A stretch of 64,000 nt of DNA from Burkholderiaceae bacterium (GTDB lineage: Bacteria; Pseudomonadota; Gammaproteobacteria; Burkholderiales; Burkholderiaceae_C), in NCBI GenBank assembly GCA_024235995.1, contig JACKLI010000001.1, positions 3,348,001-3,412,000 of the forward strand, given 5' to 3'. A program made the translations under genes and the position numbers. This document shows positions 45,073 to 55,033 of this stretch, piece after piece. The notes below the pieces were generated by a model. It worked only from the letters and a program-made list of their open reading frames with translations. It did no database searches and was not told the DNA's origin. The number at the start of each line of letters is the position of its first letter. The first letter of the stretch is position 1.

Positions 45073-45969
45073 ATGGATCTCATCGAGCAACTGCGCACCT
45101 TTGTCCAGGTGGCTCACAGCGGCGGCTTCACGCCCGCGGCGGCGCAGCTGGACTTGCCGCGACCGACGGTGTCACTGGCGGTGCAGCAATTGGAGGCTCG
45201 CCTGGGCACGCGCCTGCTCAATCGCACGACCCGGCGCGTGAGCCTGACACCGGACGGCCAGGCCCTGCTGGAGCGCGCCAGCATGCTGGTGCACGATGCC
45301 GACGAATTGGCGCTGCAGTTTCAGGCCCAGGGGGCGCAACCGGCCGGCCATTTGCGGGTGGATGTGCCCAGCCGCATGGCGCGGCGGCTGATCGCGCCCG
45401 CCTTGCCTGATTTTTTTTCCCGATACCCCCACGTGAAGCTGGACCTGGGCAGCAGCGACCGGACGGTGGACCTGGTGCGCGAAGGCATCGACTGCGCCCT
45501 GCGCGTGGGCGAGATGGCATCCAGCAGCCTGGTGGCCCGGCCGCTGGGGCGCTTGCGCATGGTCAACTGCGCCAGCCCGACGTATCTGGCGCGCTGGGGC
45601 ACGCCGCGTTCCCTGCAAGACATGCCGCGGCACCGGGCCGTGCACTACGCCACGTCGGGCGGCGGCGTGGCGCCATGGGAGTGGCACGAGCGCGGCCACA
45701 CGCGCACGCTGCCCACCACGGCCCAGGTCACGGTCAACAACGCCGAGGCCTACATCGCCTGCGCCTTGGCAGGGCTGGGCCTGATTCAGGTGCCCGCCTT
45801 CGATGTGCAGGAGCACCTGGGGGCGGGCACGCTGGTGGAGGTGCTGGCCCGCTGGCCGGCGGCGCCCATGCCGATTCAACTGGTCTATGCGCACCGCCGC
45901 CACCTTTCGCGGCGCGTGCAGGCCTTTGGCAGCTGGCTCAGCGAGATCCTTGGCCCGACACTGAATTAG
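45073..45969 (+). CDS. LysR-family transcriptional regulator
   Basis: The 298-residue protein has an N-terminal winged HTH (LRTFVQVAHSGGFTPAAAQL, then QQLEARLGTRLLNRTTRRVSLT), a linker helix, and a periplasmic-binding-protein-like effector domain (RPLGRLRMVNCASPTYL). It is divergent from the SDR gene, the usual LysR arrangement. It resembles the CrgA/AphB subgroup in its HTH. The C-terminus overlaps the convergent hydrolase gene by 32 bases. The effector is unknown. Confidence 0.93.
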   Translation: MDLIEQLRTFVQVAHSGGFTPAAAQLDLPRPTVSLAVQQLEARLGTRLLNRTTRRVSLTPDGQALLERASMLVHDADELALQFQAQGAQPAGHLRVDVPSRMARRLIAPALPDFFSRYPHVKLDLGSSDRTVDLVREGIDCALRVGEMASSSLVARPLGRLRMVNCASPTYLARWGTPRSLQDMPRHRAVHYATSGGGVAPWEWHERGHTRTLPTTAQVTVNNAEAYIACALAGLGLIQVPAFDVQEHLGAGTLVEVLARWPAAPMPIQLVYAHRRHLSRRVQAFGSWLSEILGPTLN

Positions 45970-46864
45970 GGCCTGTTAACCAACAGGCCCCAAGCGCGTC
46001 CTGCAGCGCGACGTCGAAGGCAGCCGCCTTCTCATACTGCACCCAGTGTCCGGCGCCCTCGATCAGCTGCAGGCCGCGAAAGTCCGGCGCGGCCGCGGCG
46101 AACGCGCCGGCCAGCTGGTGCACGCGGGGCACGTACAGCGCATCGTGCTCGCCGTAGATGGCATGCACCGGACACGCCAGCCCGGGCAGGGTGCGCGCCA
46201 GCCAGTCGGCGAACGAGCGGCGCCGGCGCGGCAGGCGGTCGCGCTCCACGTTGGCCGCGTGCAGCTCCAGCGCCAGCGCGTCGACGGCGCGCGCATCGTG
46301 CAGCATCAGCACCGCCAGGTTGTGGCGGTGGTGCTCCAGCTGCAGCGCGCGCGTGGCCAGGTGCCGCCAGGCCTTGAGCTGCACCGGCCGGTCGGCCGCC
46401 ACCCCCATGGCCGGCGCGCCCACCAGCACCAGGCGCCGCGCCAGCTCGGGGTGTGCCGCCAGCAGGCGCGCGGACACCAGCCCGCCCAGCGAGAAGCCGA
46501 CCAAGTCGACCGCCACCCCCGGCACCAGCGCGCGCAGCCCCGCGGCCAGGGGCCCGGCCATGGCGTCGGCGTCGCTGCCCACGGCGGGCGGGTCGGAATC
46601 GCCAAAACCCGGCATGTCCGCCGCCAGCACCCAGCGGCCCGCATCGAGCAGCGGCACGATGTTCTTCACCCAGTGCGTCCACGAGCCGCTGCCGCCGTGC
46701 AGCAGCACCACCGGCGGCGCGCCGTCTGGCACGCCCCAGGCGTGCCAGACCACGCGCTCGTCGCCCGCCCCCGTCACGCGGCGCTGGCCGGCCTGCAGGC
46801 GCGCGCGCACGACGGGCGGCAACGCCTGCGGCACGTCGGGATGTTTCAGGGTGCCTGCGTCCAT
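45938..46864 (-). CDS. Alpha/beta-hydrolase fold protein
   Basis: The 308-residue protein has VVLLHGGSGSWTHW (oxyanion region), nucleophile Ser in VGFSLGGLVSA, an Asp-bearing stretch near HAIYGEHDALYV, and catalytic His in IEGAGHWVQYE. It is an esterase/hydrolase of unknown substrate, probably cytoplasmic. The ATG at 46862-46864 lies 7 bases after hslR, so the two are co-transcribed. The last 30 bases overlap the convergent lysR gene. Confidence 0.9.
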   Translation of the reverse strand: MDAGTLKHPDVPQALPPVVRARLQAGQRRVTGAGDERVVWHAWGVPDGAPPVVLLHGGSGSWTHWVKNIVPLLDAGRWVLAADMPGFGDSDPPAVGSDADAMAGPLAAGLRALVPGVAVDLVGFSLGGLVSARLLAAHPELARRLVLVGAPAMGVAADRPVQLKAWRHLATRALQLEHHRHNLAVLMLHDARAVDALALELHAANVERDRLPRRRRSFADWLARTLPGLACPVHAIYGEHDALYVPRVHQLAGAFAAAAPDFRGLQLIEGAGHWVQYEKAAAFDVALQDALGACWLTGPNSVSGQGSR

Positions 46865-46871
46865 CTGGCGC

Positions 46872-47300
46872 TCATTCGTCCCATGCGGCCGACCAGCGCT
46901 GGTCCCAGTCGGCGCGCCGCTGGCCGTCCAGCGCGCGGCGTTCGCGCTTGGTGGGGCGACCCTGGGCGATGCTGCGCGCCGGCTCGGGCGCCAGGCGGCG
47001 CGCGGCGGCGGCCTGCTCGCGCGCGGCCACGCTGACCGCGGTCTCGGCATACAGCTGCTGTGCCACCGGCGCCGGCCCGCGCAGGGCGCTGAGCGCCAGC
47101 ACCCGCACCTCGCGTTCGAGCTCGCCCTGCCGCACCCGCAGCAGGTCGCCCACCTTCAGCTCGCGCGCCGGCTTCACCGGGCTGCCGCCCACCTGCACGC
47201 GCGCACGCTCGATGGCCTGCACGGCCAGGGCGCGGGTCTTGAAAAAGCGCGCGGCCCACAGCCACTTGTCGATGCGCTGGCGCTCCAGGGGTTCGGTCAT
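46872..47300 (-). CDS. hslR: Heat-shock protein 15 (S4-domain RNA-binding protein)
   Basis: The 142-residue protein begins with an S4 domain: RIDKWLWAARFFKTRALAVQAI, then VQVGGSPVKPARELKVGD. A basic tail (GRPTKRERRAL) follows. Hsp15 rescues stalled 50S subunits carrying nascent chains in E. coli. The arrangement and length match HslR. It precedes the alpha/beta hydrolase gene by 7 bases. Confidence 0.92.
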   Translation of the reverse strand: MTEPLERQRIDKWLWAARFFKTRALAVQAIERARVQVGGSPVKPARELKVGDLLRVRQGELEREVRVLALSALRGPAPVAQQLYAETAVSVAAREQAAAARRLAPEPARSIAQGRPTKRERRALDGQRRADWDQRWSAAWDE

Positions 47301-47481
47301 GATCGGACGCCATTGTGCCGCCGGCGCTACGGCACCGCGGCGCCGAGCGGCGGCGCGCCCATGGGCTGTTCCTCATTCATCGACGCCATCGATATCAGAT
47401 TGGCCTGCGCGGGCCTATTCCGAGGCTCTGGTGTTACCTAAGCTGTGGGCCGGCCTTGACCACGGACCAAAGGAGACACCC

Positions 47482-48432
47482 ATGCAAACACGACGAGCAC
47501 TCGTCGCCCTGGCACTCGGCGCCCTCATCGGCGGCGCGGCCTGGAGCCAGGAGCCCATCGACATCATCGTGCCGTCCGGCGCCGGCAGCGCGCCGGACAT
47601 CATCGCGCGCATCGTCGGGGACGAGCTGAGCACACGGCTCAAGCGCCCGGTGGTCGTCAACAACCGCCCGGGCGCCGGCGGCATCATCGCGGTGATGGCG
47701 GCCAAGTCGGCCAGCAACCCCGATACCCTGCTGCTTGCGCAGGCGGCCGTGGTCACCGTCACCCCGCTCACCTACCGCGCGGCGCGGTACGACCTCGAAA
47801 CCGACATGGAGCCGGTCGTCTCGGTGGCCGACACGCCCATGATGTTCGTCGGCAACGCCGAGCGCGGGCCGCAGACGCTGGCCGACGCGTTGGCTGCGGC
47901 GCGCAAGGACCCGGGCGCGGTGACCCTGACCACCACCAGCCGCGGCTCGATCCCGCACCTGACGGCCGAGCTGCTGGTCCAAACCACCGGGGCACCGTTC
48001 AACATCGTGCCCACCGCCACCACCGGGCAGGGCATCCAGACGGTGGTCGGCGGCGAGGCGGCCATGACCGTCAACGGCGTGGCACCCCTGCTGCCCCTGG
48101 TCAAGTCCGGGCGCCTGAAGGGGCTGGCGGTGACGTCGGCCAAGGTGCTGCCGGGCCTGGAGGGCTACCCGTTGGCCAAGGACATCGTGCCCGGCCTGCA
48201 GGCCACCGGCTGGTTCATGCTGTTTGCCAAGAAGGGCACGCCCGCCGCCCGCGTGCAGCAGATCAACCAGATCGTCAACGCCGCGCTGCAGTCGCCCGCC
48301 GTGGTGGACAAGCTGGCGCGGACGGCCAACTACCCCCTGGGCGGCTCGGTGGCCGACGCGCGGGCCTTCCTGAAGCAGGAGAAGGCCTTGTGGTCGGGCA
48401 TCGTGAAGAACACCGACATCCACCCCGAATGA
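47482..48432 (+). CDS. TctC/Bug-family tripartite tricarboxylate binding protein (orphan)
   Basis: The 316-residue protein has a signal peptide (RRALVALALGALIGGAAWSQ), then PIDIIVPSGAGSAPDIIARIVG, RPVVVNNRPGAGG and GLAVTSAKVLPGL. These are the Bug fold signature with its PG..NRPG motif. It binds small organic acids in the periplasm. No TctA/TctB genes are nearby, the usual orphan situation in Burkholderiales. AAAGGAG precedes the ATG. Its stop overlaps the amidohydrolase start by four bases, so ligand and enzyme substrate are probably related. Confidence 0.93.
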   Translation: MQTRRALVALALGALIGGAAWSQEPIDIIVPSGAGSAPDIIARIVGDELSTRLKRPVVVNNRPGAGGIIAVMAAKSASNPDTLLLAQAAVVTVTPLTYRAARYDLETDMEPVVSVADTPMMFVGNAERGPQTLADALAAARKDPGAVTLTTTSRGSIPHLTAELLVQTTGAPFNIVPTATTGQGIQTVVGGEAAMTVNGVAPLLPLVKSGRLKGLAVTSAKVLPGLEGYPLAKDIVPGLQATGWFMLFAKKGTPAARVQQINQIVNAALQSPAVVDKLARTANYPLGGSVADARAFLKQEKALWSGIVKNTDIHPE

Positions 48433-49391
48433 ATGGCCCCACCGAGACGCCGCCCATGAGCCTGACCCGCATCGACACCCACCACCACATCGTCCCGCCC
48501 AGCTACAAGGCCTGGCTGGCCCGCCAGGGCATCGCGGCGGGCGGCCGCGCCATTCCCGACTGGTCGGCCGATGCCGCGCTCGAGCTGATGAGCCGCATCG
48601 GCGTGACGCGCAGCATCCTGTCGGTGTCCACGCCCGGCGTGCACCTGGGCGACGACACGCTGGCACGCCGCTGGGCACGCGAGGTGAACGAATTCGCCGC
48701 CCGCGTGCGCGCCGATCGCCCGGCGCAGTTTGGCTTCTTCGCCACGCTGACGCTGCCCGACGTCGATGGCGCCCTGGCCGAGGCGGCGCACGCCTTCGAC
48801 GTGCTGGGCGCCGACGGCGTGGTGCTGCTGGCCAGCGTGCGCGGCAGCTACCTGGGCGACGCCGCGATCGAGCCGCTGATGGAAGAGCTGAACCGGCGCG
48901 CGGCGGTGATCTTCGTGCACCCGTCCGAGCTGAACGCGCCGCCGCCGCCCGACATTCCGCCCTTCGCGGCCGACTTTTTGCTGGACACCACGCGCGCGGC
49001 CATCCACATGGCGCGCGCGGGCTGGCTGGAGCGCTATCCACATGTGCGCATCATCCTTTCGCACGCCGGCGGCTTCGTGCCCTACGCGGCCGAGCGCATC
49101 GCGCGCACCTGCTCCGAGCGCGGCGACACCGCCCACGGCATCGAGCGCCTGCGCCGCTACTACTTCGACACGGCGCTCAGCAGCAGCCCCTACGCCCTGC
49201 CCTCGCTGCTGGCGTTTGCCGACCCGACGCACATCACCTTCGGCAGCGACTGGCCCTACGCGCCGGCCGAGCGCTCGCAGCACTTCGCGCAGCTGCTGGA
49301 CGCCTACCCGCTGACGCCCGGGCAGCGCCGCGCCATCGACCACGACAACGCGCTGGCGCTGTTCAGCAGCCCCGCACGCGTGCCGGCGTAA
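48429..49391 (+). CDS. Amidohydrolase-family metalloenzyme (ACMSD-like)
   Basis: The 320-residue protein (from the coupled ATG) has IDTHHHIVPPSYKAWL as the first metal motif, ILSHAGGFVPYAAERI with metal His, and the terminal HITFGSDWPYAP with catalytic Asp. It belongs to the amidohydrolase-2 branch that includes decarboxylases of aromatic and muconate acids. The ATG at 48429 overlaps the tctC-like stop (ATGA); an ATG at 48456 is the alternative. A convergent LysR gene lies 6 bases after its stop. Confidence 0.9.
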   Translation: MNGPTETPPMSLTRIDTHHHIVPPSYKAWLARQGIAAGGRAIPDWSADAALELMSRIGVTRSILSVSTPGVHLGDDTLARRWAREVNEFAARVRADRPAQFGFFATLTLPDVDGALAEAAHAFDVLGADGVVLLASVRGSYLGDAAIEPLMEELNRRAAVIFVHPSELNAPPPPDIPPFAADFLLDTTRAAIHMARAGWLERYPHVRIILSHAGGFVPYAAERIARTCSERGDTAHGIERLRRYYFDTALSSSPYALPSLLAFADPTHITFGSDWPYAPAERSQHFAQLLDAYPLTPGQRRAIDHDNALALFSSPARVPA

Positions 49392-49397
49392 GGCCCT

Positions 49398-50315
49398 TCA
49401 GACGCTCGCGCTGCGGGGCGACAGCTCGCCCACCAGCAGCTCGCGCAGCCAGCGCAGGCCTGCGTCGTCGTTGAAGCGGCGGTGCCAGTACAGGCGCACG
49501 GTGCTGGGCGGCAGCCTGAAGGGCAGCGGCAGCAACGCCAGCGTGCCGTGCGCGTTGAACACGTCGGCCAGCTGCGCCGGCACCACCGCCAGGAACTCGC
49601 CCAGCGCCAGCAGCGGCGGCACCATCAGGTACGAGGGCAGCTCCAGCAACTCGCGGCGCTGCAGTTGCTGCGCGGCCAGCAGTTCGGTGATCATGTCCTG
49701 CACCCCCGAGTTGCCGTGCACCACCAGCTGCGGCGTTTCGGCAAAACGCCGCAGGCTCAGGCGCCGGCCCGCCAGGGTGTGCGTGCGGCTGACCACCGCC
49801 ACGTAGTGCCGGTCATACAGGCGCCGCTGGATCAGCGTGGGCGGCAGGCGCGGAAAACTGCCGACGGCCAGGTCGACCGCGCCGTCGGCCAGCGCCTGGC
49901 CCAAGCTGGCCGGGTCCATCACCCGCAGCGCCAGGCGCACATGGGGCGCGCGCGTGCGCACCGCGTGCACGATGCGCGGCCACAGCACGTAGGCGCCGAC
50001 GTCGGTGTGCGCGATACGGAACTCGCGCTGCGCCGTGGCGGCGTCGAAGCTTTGCGTGGCCAAAACCTGGTCGCGCACGCGCTCAAGGATGTCCGCCAGC
50101 GGCGCGGCCAGCGCGGCGGCGCGCGCCGTCGGGCGCAGGCCGCGCCCGGTGCGCACGAACAGTTCGTCACCCAGCTGCTGGCGCAGACGGCCCAGGGCCG
50201 AACTCAGGGTGGACTGGCTGACGTCGAGCTCGCGCGCCGCGCGCGTGGCGCTGCGCTGACGCAGCAGCGCGTCCAGCACCGGCAGCAGGTTGAGATCGAC
50301 GCCCTTGAGGTCCAC
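49398..50315 (-). CDS. LysR-family transcriptional regulator (GTG start)
   Basis: The 305-residue protein has the N-terminal HTH (VDLNLLPVLDALLRQRSATRAARELDVSQSTLS), then GRLRQQLGDELFVRTGRG and an effector domain. It resembles the NodD/PcaQ-like LysR subgroup. The start is GTG at 50313-50315, as no ATG fits. It is convergent with the tctC-amidohydrolase pair and may regulate it; its own promoter region holds a T-N11-A palindrome. Confidence 0.92.
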   Translation of the reverse strand: MDLKGVDLNLLPVLDALLRQRSATRAARELDVSQSTLSSALGRLRQQLGDELFVRTGRGLRPTARAAALAAPLADILERVRDQVLATQSFDAATAQREFRIAHTDVGAYVLWPRIVHAVRTRAPHVRLALRVMDPASLGQALADGAVDLAVGSFPRLPPTLIQRRLYDRHYVAVVSRTHTLAGRRLSLRRFAETPQLVVHGNSGVQDMITELLAAQQLQRRELLELPSYLMVPPLLALGEFLAVVPAQLADVFNAHGTLALLPLPFRLPPSTVRLYWHRRFNDDAGLRWLRELLVGELSPRSASV

Positions 50316-50398
50316 GTCAATGGTTCCGGGGCGACGCGCTCAGACTCGAACTCTTAGAGCCAAATCGTGCCCCAGCCCCCATGGATCATGCCCAATAA

Positions 50399-50415
50399 GC
50401 TATGCAAATCATAGC
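50399..50415. promoter_or_regulatory. LysR-type T-N11-A palindrome
   Basis: GCTATG-CAAAT-CATAGC is a perfect inverted repeat containing T-N11-A (50401 and 50413), the LysR consensus form. It lies 84 bases upstream of the LysR gene starting at 50315, so it is a candidate autoregulatory site. It also resembles part of the AT-rich dispersed element, which is the competing explanation. Confidence 0.5.
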
Positions 50416-50468
50416 AATCGGCACGTAGCCTCGAGCGTGAATCCGGATCAACCAGGTGGCCTGGAACC

Positions 50469-51281
50469 TCACGGCACCCGCATCAGCACCGGCACCCCGG
50501 CCGTGCTCAGGCAGCCGGCGGTGACGCTGCCCAGCAGCGCGGTCTTGAGCGCGCTGCGGCCATGGGTGGCCATGGCCAGGATGACGTCGCGCCGGCCGCT
50601 CAGGTAGCCGGTGATGGCCTCGGCCGGCTCGCCGTGCAGCACCTCCCAGTCGACGGGCACCCCGAAACGCTTGGCCAGGTCGCGCGCCTGGTTGCGCACG
50701 TAGCCGGACTCCAGGCCCTTCATGGCGCCGGTGTCGGGCACTTCGCCACCGGTCGGATTGACCACGCTGACCAGCTCCAACTCGGCGCCGATGCGCTGCG
50801 CCAGCTCGCCGGCCGGCGCGATCATGGCCTCGGACAGCTCGGTGCCGTCCAGCGGCAGCACCACGCTGCGCACCTTCAGGGGCGCGGCGCCCACCTGGGC
50901 ATCGCCGGTGGGGCGGTACACCAGCACCGGAGCGCCGGCGCTGGCGCGCACCACGCGCAGCGCCACGCTGCCCAGCATGGCCTGCAGCAGGCCCGAGCGG
51001 CCGTGCGAGGTCATGGCCACCAGCGTGCCGGGCACCTGGCGCGCCTGTGCCAGGATGGCATCGGCCACGTCGCCCGAGGCCACCACGCTCTCGCCCCGGG
51101 CACTGTGCGCCGCGGCCAGCCGCTGCAGATAGCCCTCGGCCTCGGGCACGTCGGCCGCCTTGTCCACCACGCGCAGCAGGGTCAAGTCGCTGCCCTGGGC
51201 CGCCGCCAGGCCGGCCGCATACGCGATGATTTCCTCCGAATAGGACGATCCGTCCAGGGTCACCAGAATCCGTTCGTACAC
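50469..51281 (-). CDS. Tandem universal stress protein (GTG start)
   Basis: The 270-residue protein has two UspA domains. The first contains YERILVTLDGSSYSEE and AMTSHGRSGLLQAMLGSVALRVVR. The second contains VVLPLDGTELSEAM and MATHGRSALKTALLGSVTAGCL. The GHGRSG-type ATP-binding motif appears in both. The start is GTG at 51279-51281, with GGAGG 8 bases upstream; longer reading adds non-conserved residues. Tandem Usps respond to starvation or redox stress in other bacteria. Confidence 0.92.
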   Translation of the reverse strand: MYERILVTLDGSSYSEEIIAYAAGLAAAQGSDLTLLRVVDKAADVPEAEGYLQRLAAAHSARGESVVASGDVADAILAQARQVPGTLVAMTSHGRSGLLQAMLGSVALRVVRASAGAPVLVYRPTGDAQVGAAPLKVRSVVLPLDGTELSEAMIAPAGELAQRIGAELELVSVVNPTGGEVPDTGAMKGLESGYVRNQARDLAKRFGVPVDWEVLHGEPAEAITGYLSGRRDVILAMATHGRSALKTALLGSVTAGCLSTAGVPVLMRVP

Positions 51282-51345
51282 AGCAAGCACCTCCAGAGTC
51301 AGGGTTGTTCGTTGGGCAGAATCAGTGTAGACCAATCAACAGCCG

Positions 51346-52713
51346 CTAAACCAGCCGCTCGATCCTGCGATGGCGCCACACCCACAGGTAGAAAGCGCTT
51401 TGCAGGGCCAGCATGACGCAAAACACCACCGGGTACGACAGCCACACGCCCGGCAGCCCCAGGCGCGCCGACAGCGCGTGCGCCGCCGGCAGCTGCACCA
51501 GCACGATCGAGGCCACGCTGATGCCCGTGGGCACCCACACCGTGCCGCTGGCGCGCATGACACCGGCCACCACGGCCTGCATGCCGAACACCACGCTGCC
51601 CCACAGCATCACCTGCAGCAGGCCCTGCGCCAGCGCCAGCACCTGCGGCGCGGTGATGAAAAAGCCCAGCAGCCAGCGCGACAGCGCGTAGCCGGCCAGC
51701 ACCAGGGCGCCGGTCAGCAGCCCGTTCAGCAGCAAGCCGGTGCGCACGATGGCCGACAGGCGCTCGACGCGGCCGGCGCCGATGGCCTGCGCGCCGAGGA
51801 TGGACGCCGTGATGGCAATCGACAGGGCCGGAAACTGCACGTAGTTGACGATCTGGTTGACCGCGCCATAGGCCGCCGTGGCGTCGGCCCCGTAGCCGTT
51901 GACCAGGCTCAGGATGGCCAGCTCGGCCAGCGCGATGGTCACCATCTGCACGCCCGTGGGCACGCCGATGCGCAGCACCGCGCGCAGCAGGCGCGCATCG
52001 ATGCGCAGCGCGCGCAGCAGTTCGGCGTCCGGCGCCAGCGGGTGGCGCTTGCGGCGCAGATAGACCCACAAAAAAGCCAGCGCCAGCGCAAACGACACCC
52101 AGCCCGCCACCGCCGCGCTGACCACGCCCAGCCGCGGCAGGCCGAGCCAGCCGCGGATCAGCGCCGGGGTCAGCAGCAGCCCCACCGCGGTGGACAGGCA
52201 CAGCGCCAGCAGCGGCGTCACCGTGTCGCCCACGCCGCGCAGGAGCTGGGTGTACAGGATGAACACCAGCAGCAGCGGCATGCCCAGCATCATCACCCGC
52301 GCATAGGCCACCGCGTCAGGCAGCAGCTCGGGCGCCGTGCCCAGCGCAACCAGCGCCGGGCGGGCCAGCAGCTCGCCCAGCACGGCGGCCACCGCGCCGA
52401 TCAGGCCGCCCAGCGCCAGCGCGGTGCCGGCAATGGCTTTGACCTTGTGCGGCTCGCGCGCGCCCCAGGCCTGGCCGATCAGCACCGAGGCGCCCGCGCC
52501 CACGCCGATGATCAGCGCGATGAAGAAGAACACCACCGGGAACATGCCCGCCACGGCGGCCAGCGCGTCGGTGCCGAGCATCTGCCCGATGTAGACCGCG
52601 TTGACGCTGCCCGACAGCGACTGCAGGATGTTGGCCAGCACCATGGGCCCCAGAAAGGCCAGGTAGGCGCGCCACAGCGGGCGCGCGGGCGCCATGGGGG
52701 CTGCGGCGCTCAC
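51346..52713 (-). CDS. MATE-family efflux transporter (GTG start)
   Basis: The 455-residue protein has about twelve hydrophobic helices. The first MATE repeat begins YLAFLGPMVLANILQSLSGSV, and typical segments are YIGQMLGTDALAAVAG, QLLRGVGDT and ILGAQAIGAG. It exports drugs or metabolites by Na+ or H+ antiport. The start is GTG at 52711-52713, forming a GTGA overlap with the DUF2239 stop; an ATG six codons later is possible. It is translationally coupled to the DUF2239 gene. Confidence 0.92.
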   Translation of the reverse strand: MSAAAPMAPARPLWRAYLAFLGPMVLANILQSLSGSVNAVYIGQMLGTDALAAVAGMFPVVFFFIALIIGVGAGASVLIGQAWGAREPHKVKAIAGTALALGGLIGAVAAVLGELLARPALVALGTAPELLPDAVAYARVMMLGMPLLLVFILYTQLLRGVGDTVTPLLALCLSTAVGLLLTPALIRGWLGLPRLGVVSAAVAGWVSFALALAFLWVYLRRKRHPLAPDAELLRALRIDARLLRAVLRIGVPTGVQMVTIALAELAILSLVNGYGADATAAYGAVNQIVNYVQFPALSIAITASILGAQAIGAGRVERLSAIVRTGLLLNGLLTGALVLAGYALSRWLLGFFITAPQVLALAQGLLQVMLWGSVVFGMQAVVAGVMRASGTVWVPTGISVASIVLVQLPAAHALSARLGLPGVWLSYPVVFCVMLALQSAFYLWVWRHRRIERLV

Positions 52714-53312
52714 CGGCCGGCCTCGCCGTCTTCGGCCGGGGCGGTGAACGCGCCGCGCGCCAGTTCGCCCAGGTGCGCGCGCACGTCCTTCGGCCAGCGT
52801 GCCGTGCACGCGGCGAAAGCGCGGCCATCGCCCGCAAACAGCGCCCGCGCCGCCTCCTCGAAGCCCGGCTGGTGGCCGGCGATGGCGCTCATGAATTTGT
52901 AGGCCCGCTCGCCGGCCCGGCGCCGCCCGTCGGCCGCGTCACCGGATTTGCGTGCCTGCTCGACCAGGCGGCGCAGAGCGGCCGAGGCACCGCCCGGCTG
53001 CGTCGCCAGCCATTGCCAATGGCGCGGCAGCAGGGTCACCTCGCGCGCCACCACGCCCAGGCGCGGGCGGCCGGGCGACGGGCGCGGCGCGGCCGGTGCA
53101 CCGGCCGCGCCGCCGAGGCGCGCCCGCAGCGCCGCCGGCTCGGGGCGCGGCGGCGCGTCCACCGGCGCGCCGGTGGCGTCGTCGAAGACCCACACGGGAG
53201 CGTCGGAGCCGGCCAATGCACCCAGGGCCTGAGCGATGTCGGCATACGAGCCGCGCGCCACCTGGCGCTCGCCCACGAAAGCGGTGTATCGGGATGGGAA
53301 AAGCGTGTTCAT
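52710..53312 (-). CDS. DUF2239 family protein
   Basis: The 200-residue protein has YTAFVGERQVARGSYADI, VWVFDDATGAPVD, PRLGVVAREVTLLPRHWQWL and GGASAALRRLVEQARK, the recognisable DUF2239 blocks. KFMSAIAGHQPGFEEAARALF follows. Its function is unknown. It is translationally coupled to the MATE gene by GTGA and diverges from a sigma-54 activator across a 72-base region with a CCCGGG palindrome pair. Confidence 0.9.
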   Translation of the reverse strand: MNTLFPSRYTAFVGERQVARGSYADIAQALGALAGSDAPVWVFDDATGAPVDAPPRPEPAALRARLGGAAGAPAAPRPSPGRPRLGVVAREVTLLPRHWQWLATQPGGASAALRRLVEQARKSGDAADGRRRAGERAYKFMSAIAGHQPGFEEAARALFAGDGRAFAACTARWPKDVRAHLGELARGAFTAPAEDGEAGR

Positions 53313-53321
53313 CCCAAAATT

Positions 53322-53352
53322 ATACCCGGGTTAAATAATTTTGCCCGGGTAT
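53322..53352. promoter_or_regulatory. ATACCCGGG inverted repeat operator between DUF2239 and the sigma-54 activator
   Basis: ATACCCGGG (53322-53330) and CCCGGGTAT (53344-53352) are perfect 9-base inverted arms with a 13-base AT-rich spacer. The downstream flanks of each arm also resemble each other (AAAT-ATT). It lies 10 bases from the DUF2239 start and 33 bases from the activator start, well placed to control both. Confidence 0.65.
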
Positions 53353-53384
53353 TTATTGCCGACCGCGCGGACTACCATCGCCCC

Positions 53385-54857
<1,473 letters not shown>

Positions 54858-54871
54858 TACTGATCGAACGG

Positions 54872-54885
54872 CAGACAAATGTCTG
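54872..54885. promoter_or_regulatory. Upstream activator palindrome for the sigma-54 promoter
   Basis: CAGACA-AA-TGTCTG is a perfect inverted repeat about 90 bases before the -24 element, within normal range for an enhancer site. A second AGACATT half-site follows at about 54915. It is the best candidate binding site for the neighbouring activator. Confidence 0.55.
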
Positions 54886-54926
54886 AATTTCAGTCGTTTA
54901 TTTGACTAAAATTAAGACATTTCATG

Positions 54927-54950
54927 GCTGGAGGTTGGTCAATCTCCAGC
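54927..54950. promoter_or_regulatory. Inverted repeat upstream of the sigma-54 promoter
   Basis: GCTGGAG (54927-54933) and CTCCAGC (54944-54950) are perfect 7-base arms around a 10-base spacer, 20 bases before the -24 element. It could be a second protein-binding site or an mRNA-independent DNA structure; no T-tract follows. Confidence 0.45.
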
Positions 54951-54969
54951 AAATCAAATACTTGCATCC

Positions 54970-54984
54970 TGGCACGTCTTTTGC
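54970..54984 (+). promoter_or_regulatory. Sigma-54 (RpoN) -24/-12 promoter of the liv-type operon
   Basis: TGGCAC-GTCTT-TTGC matches TGGCAC-N5-TTGC, the RpoN consensus, 50 bases before the start codon of the binding-protein gene. It is immediately downstream of a sigma-54 activator gene. Confidence 0.85.
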
Positions 54985-55033
54985 GTTAAGGTCTGCACGC
55001 CTTGCCTTTGATTACCCCACTGGAGACATCTTC

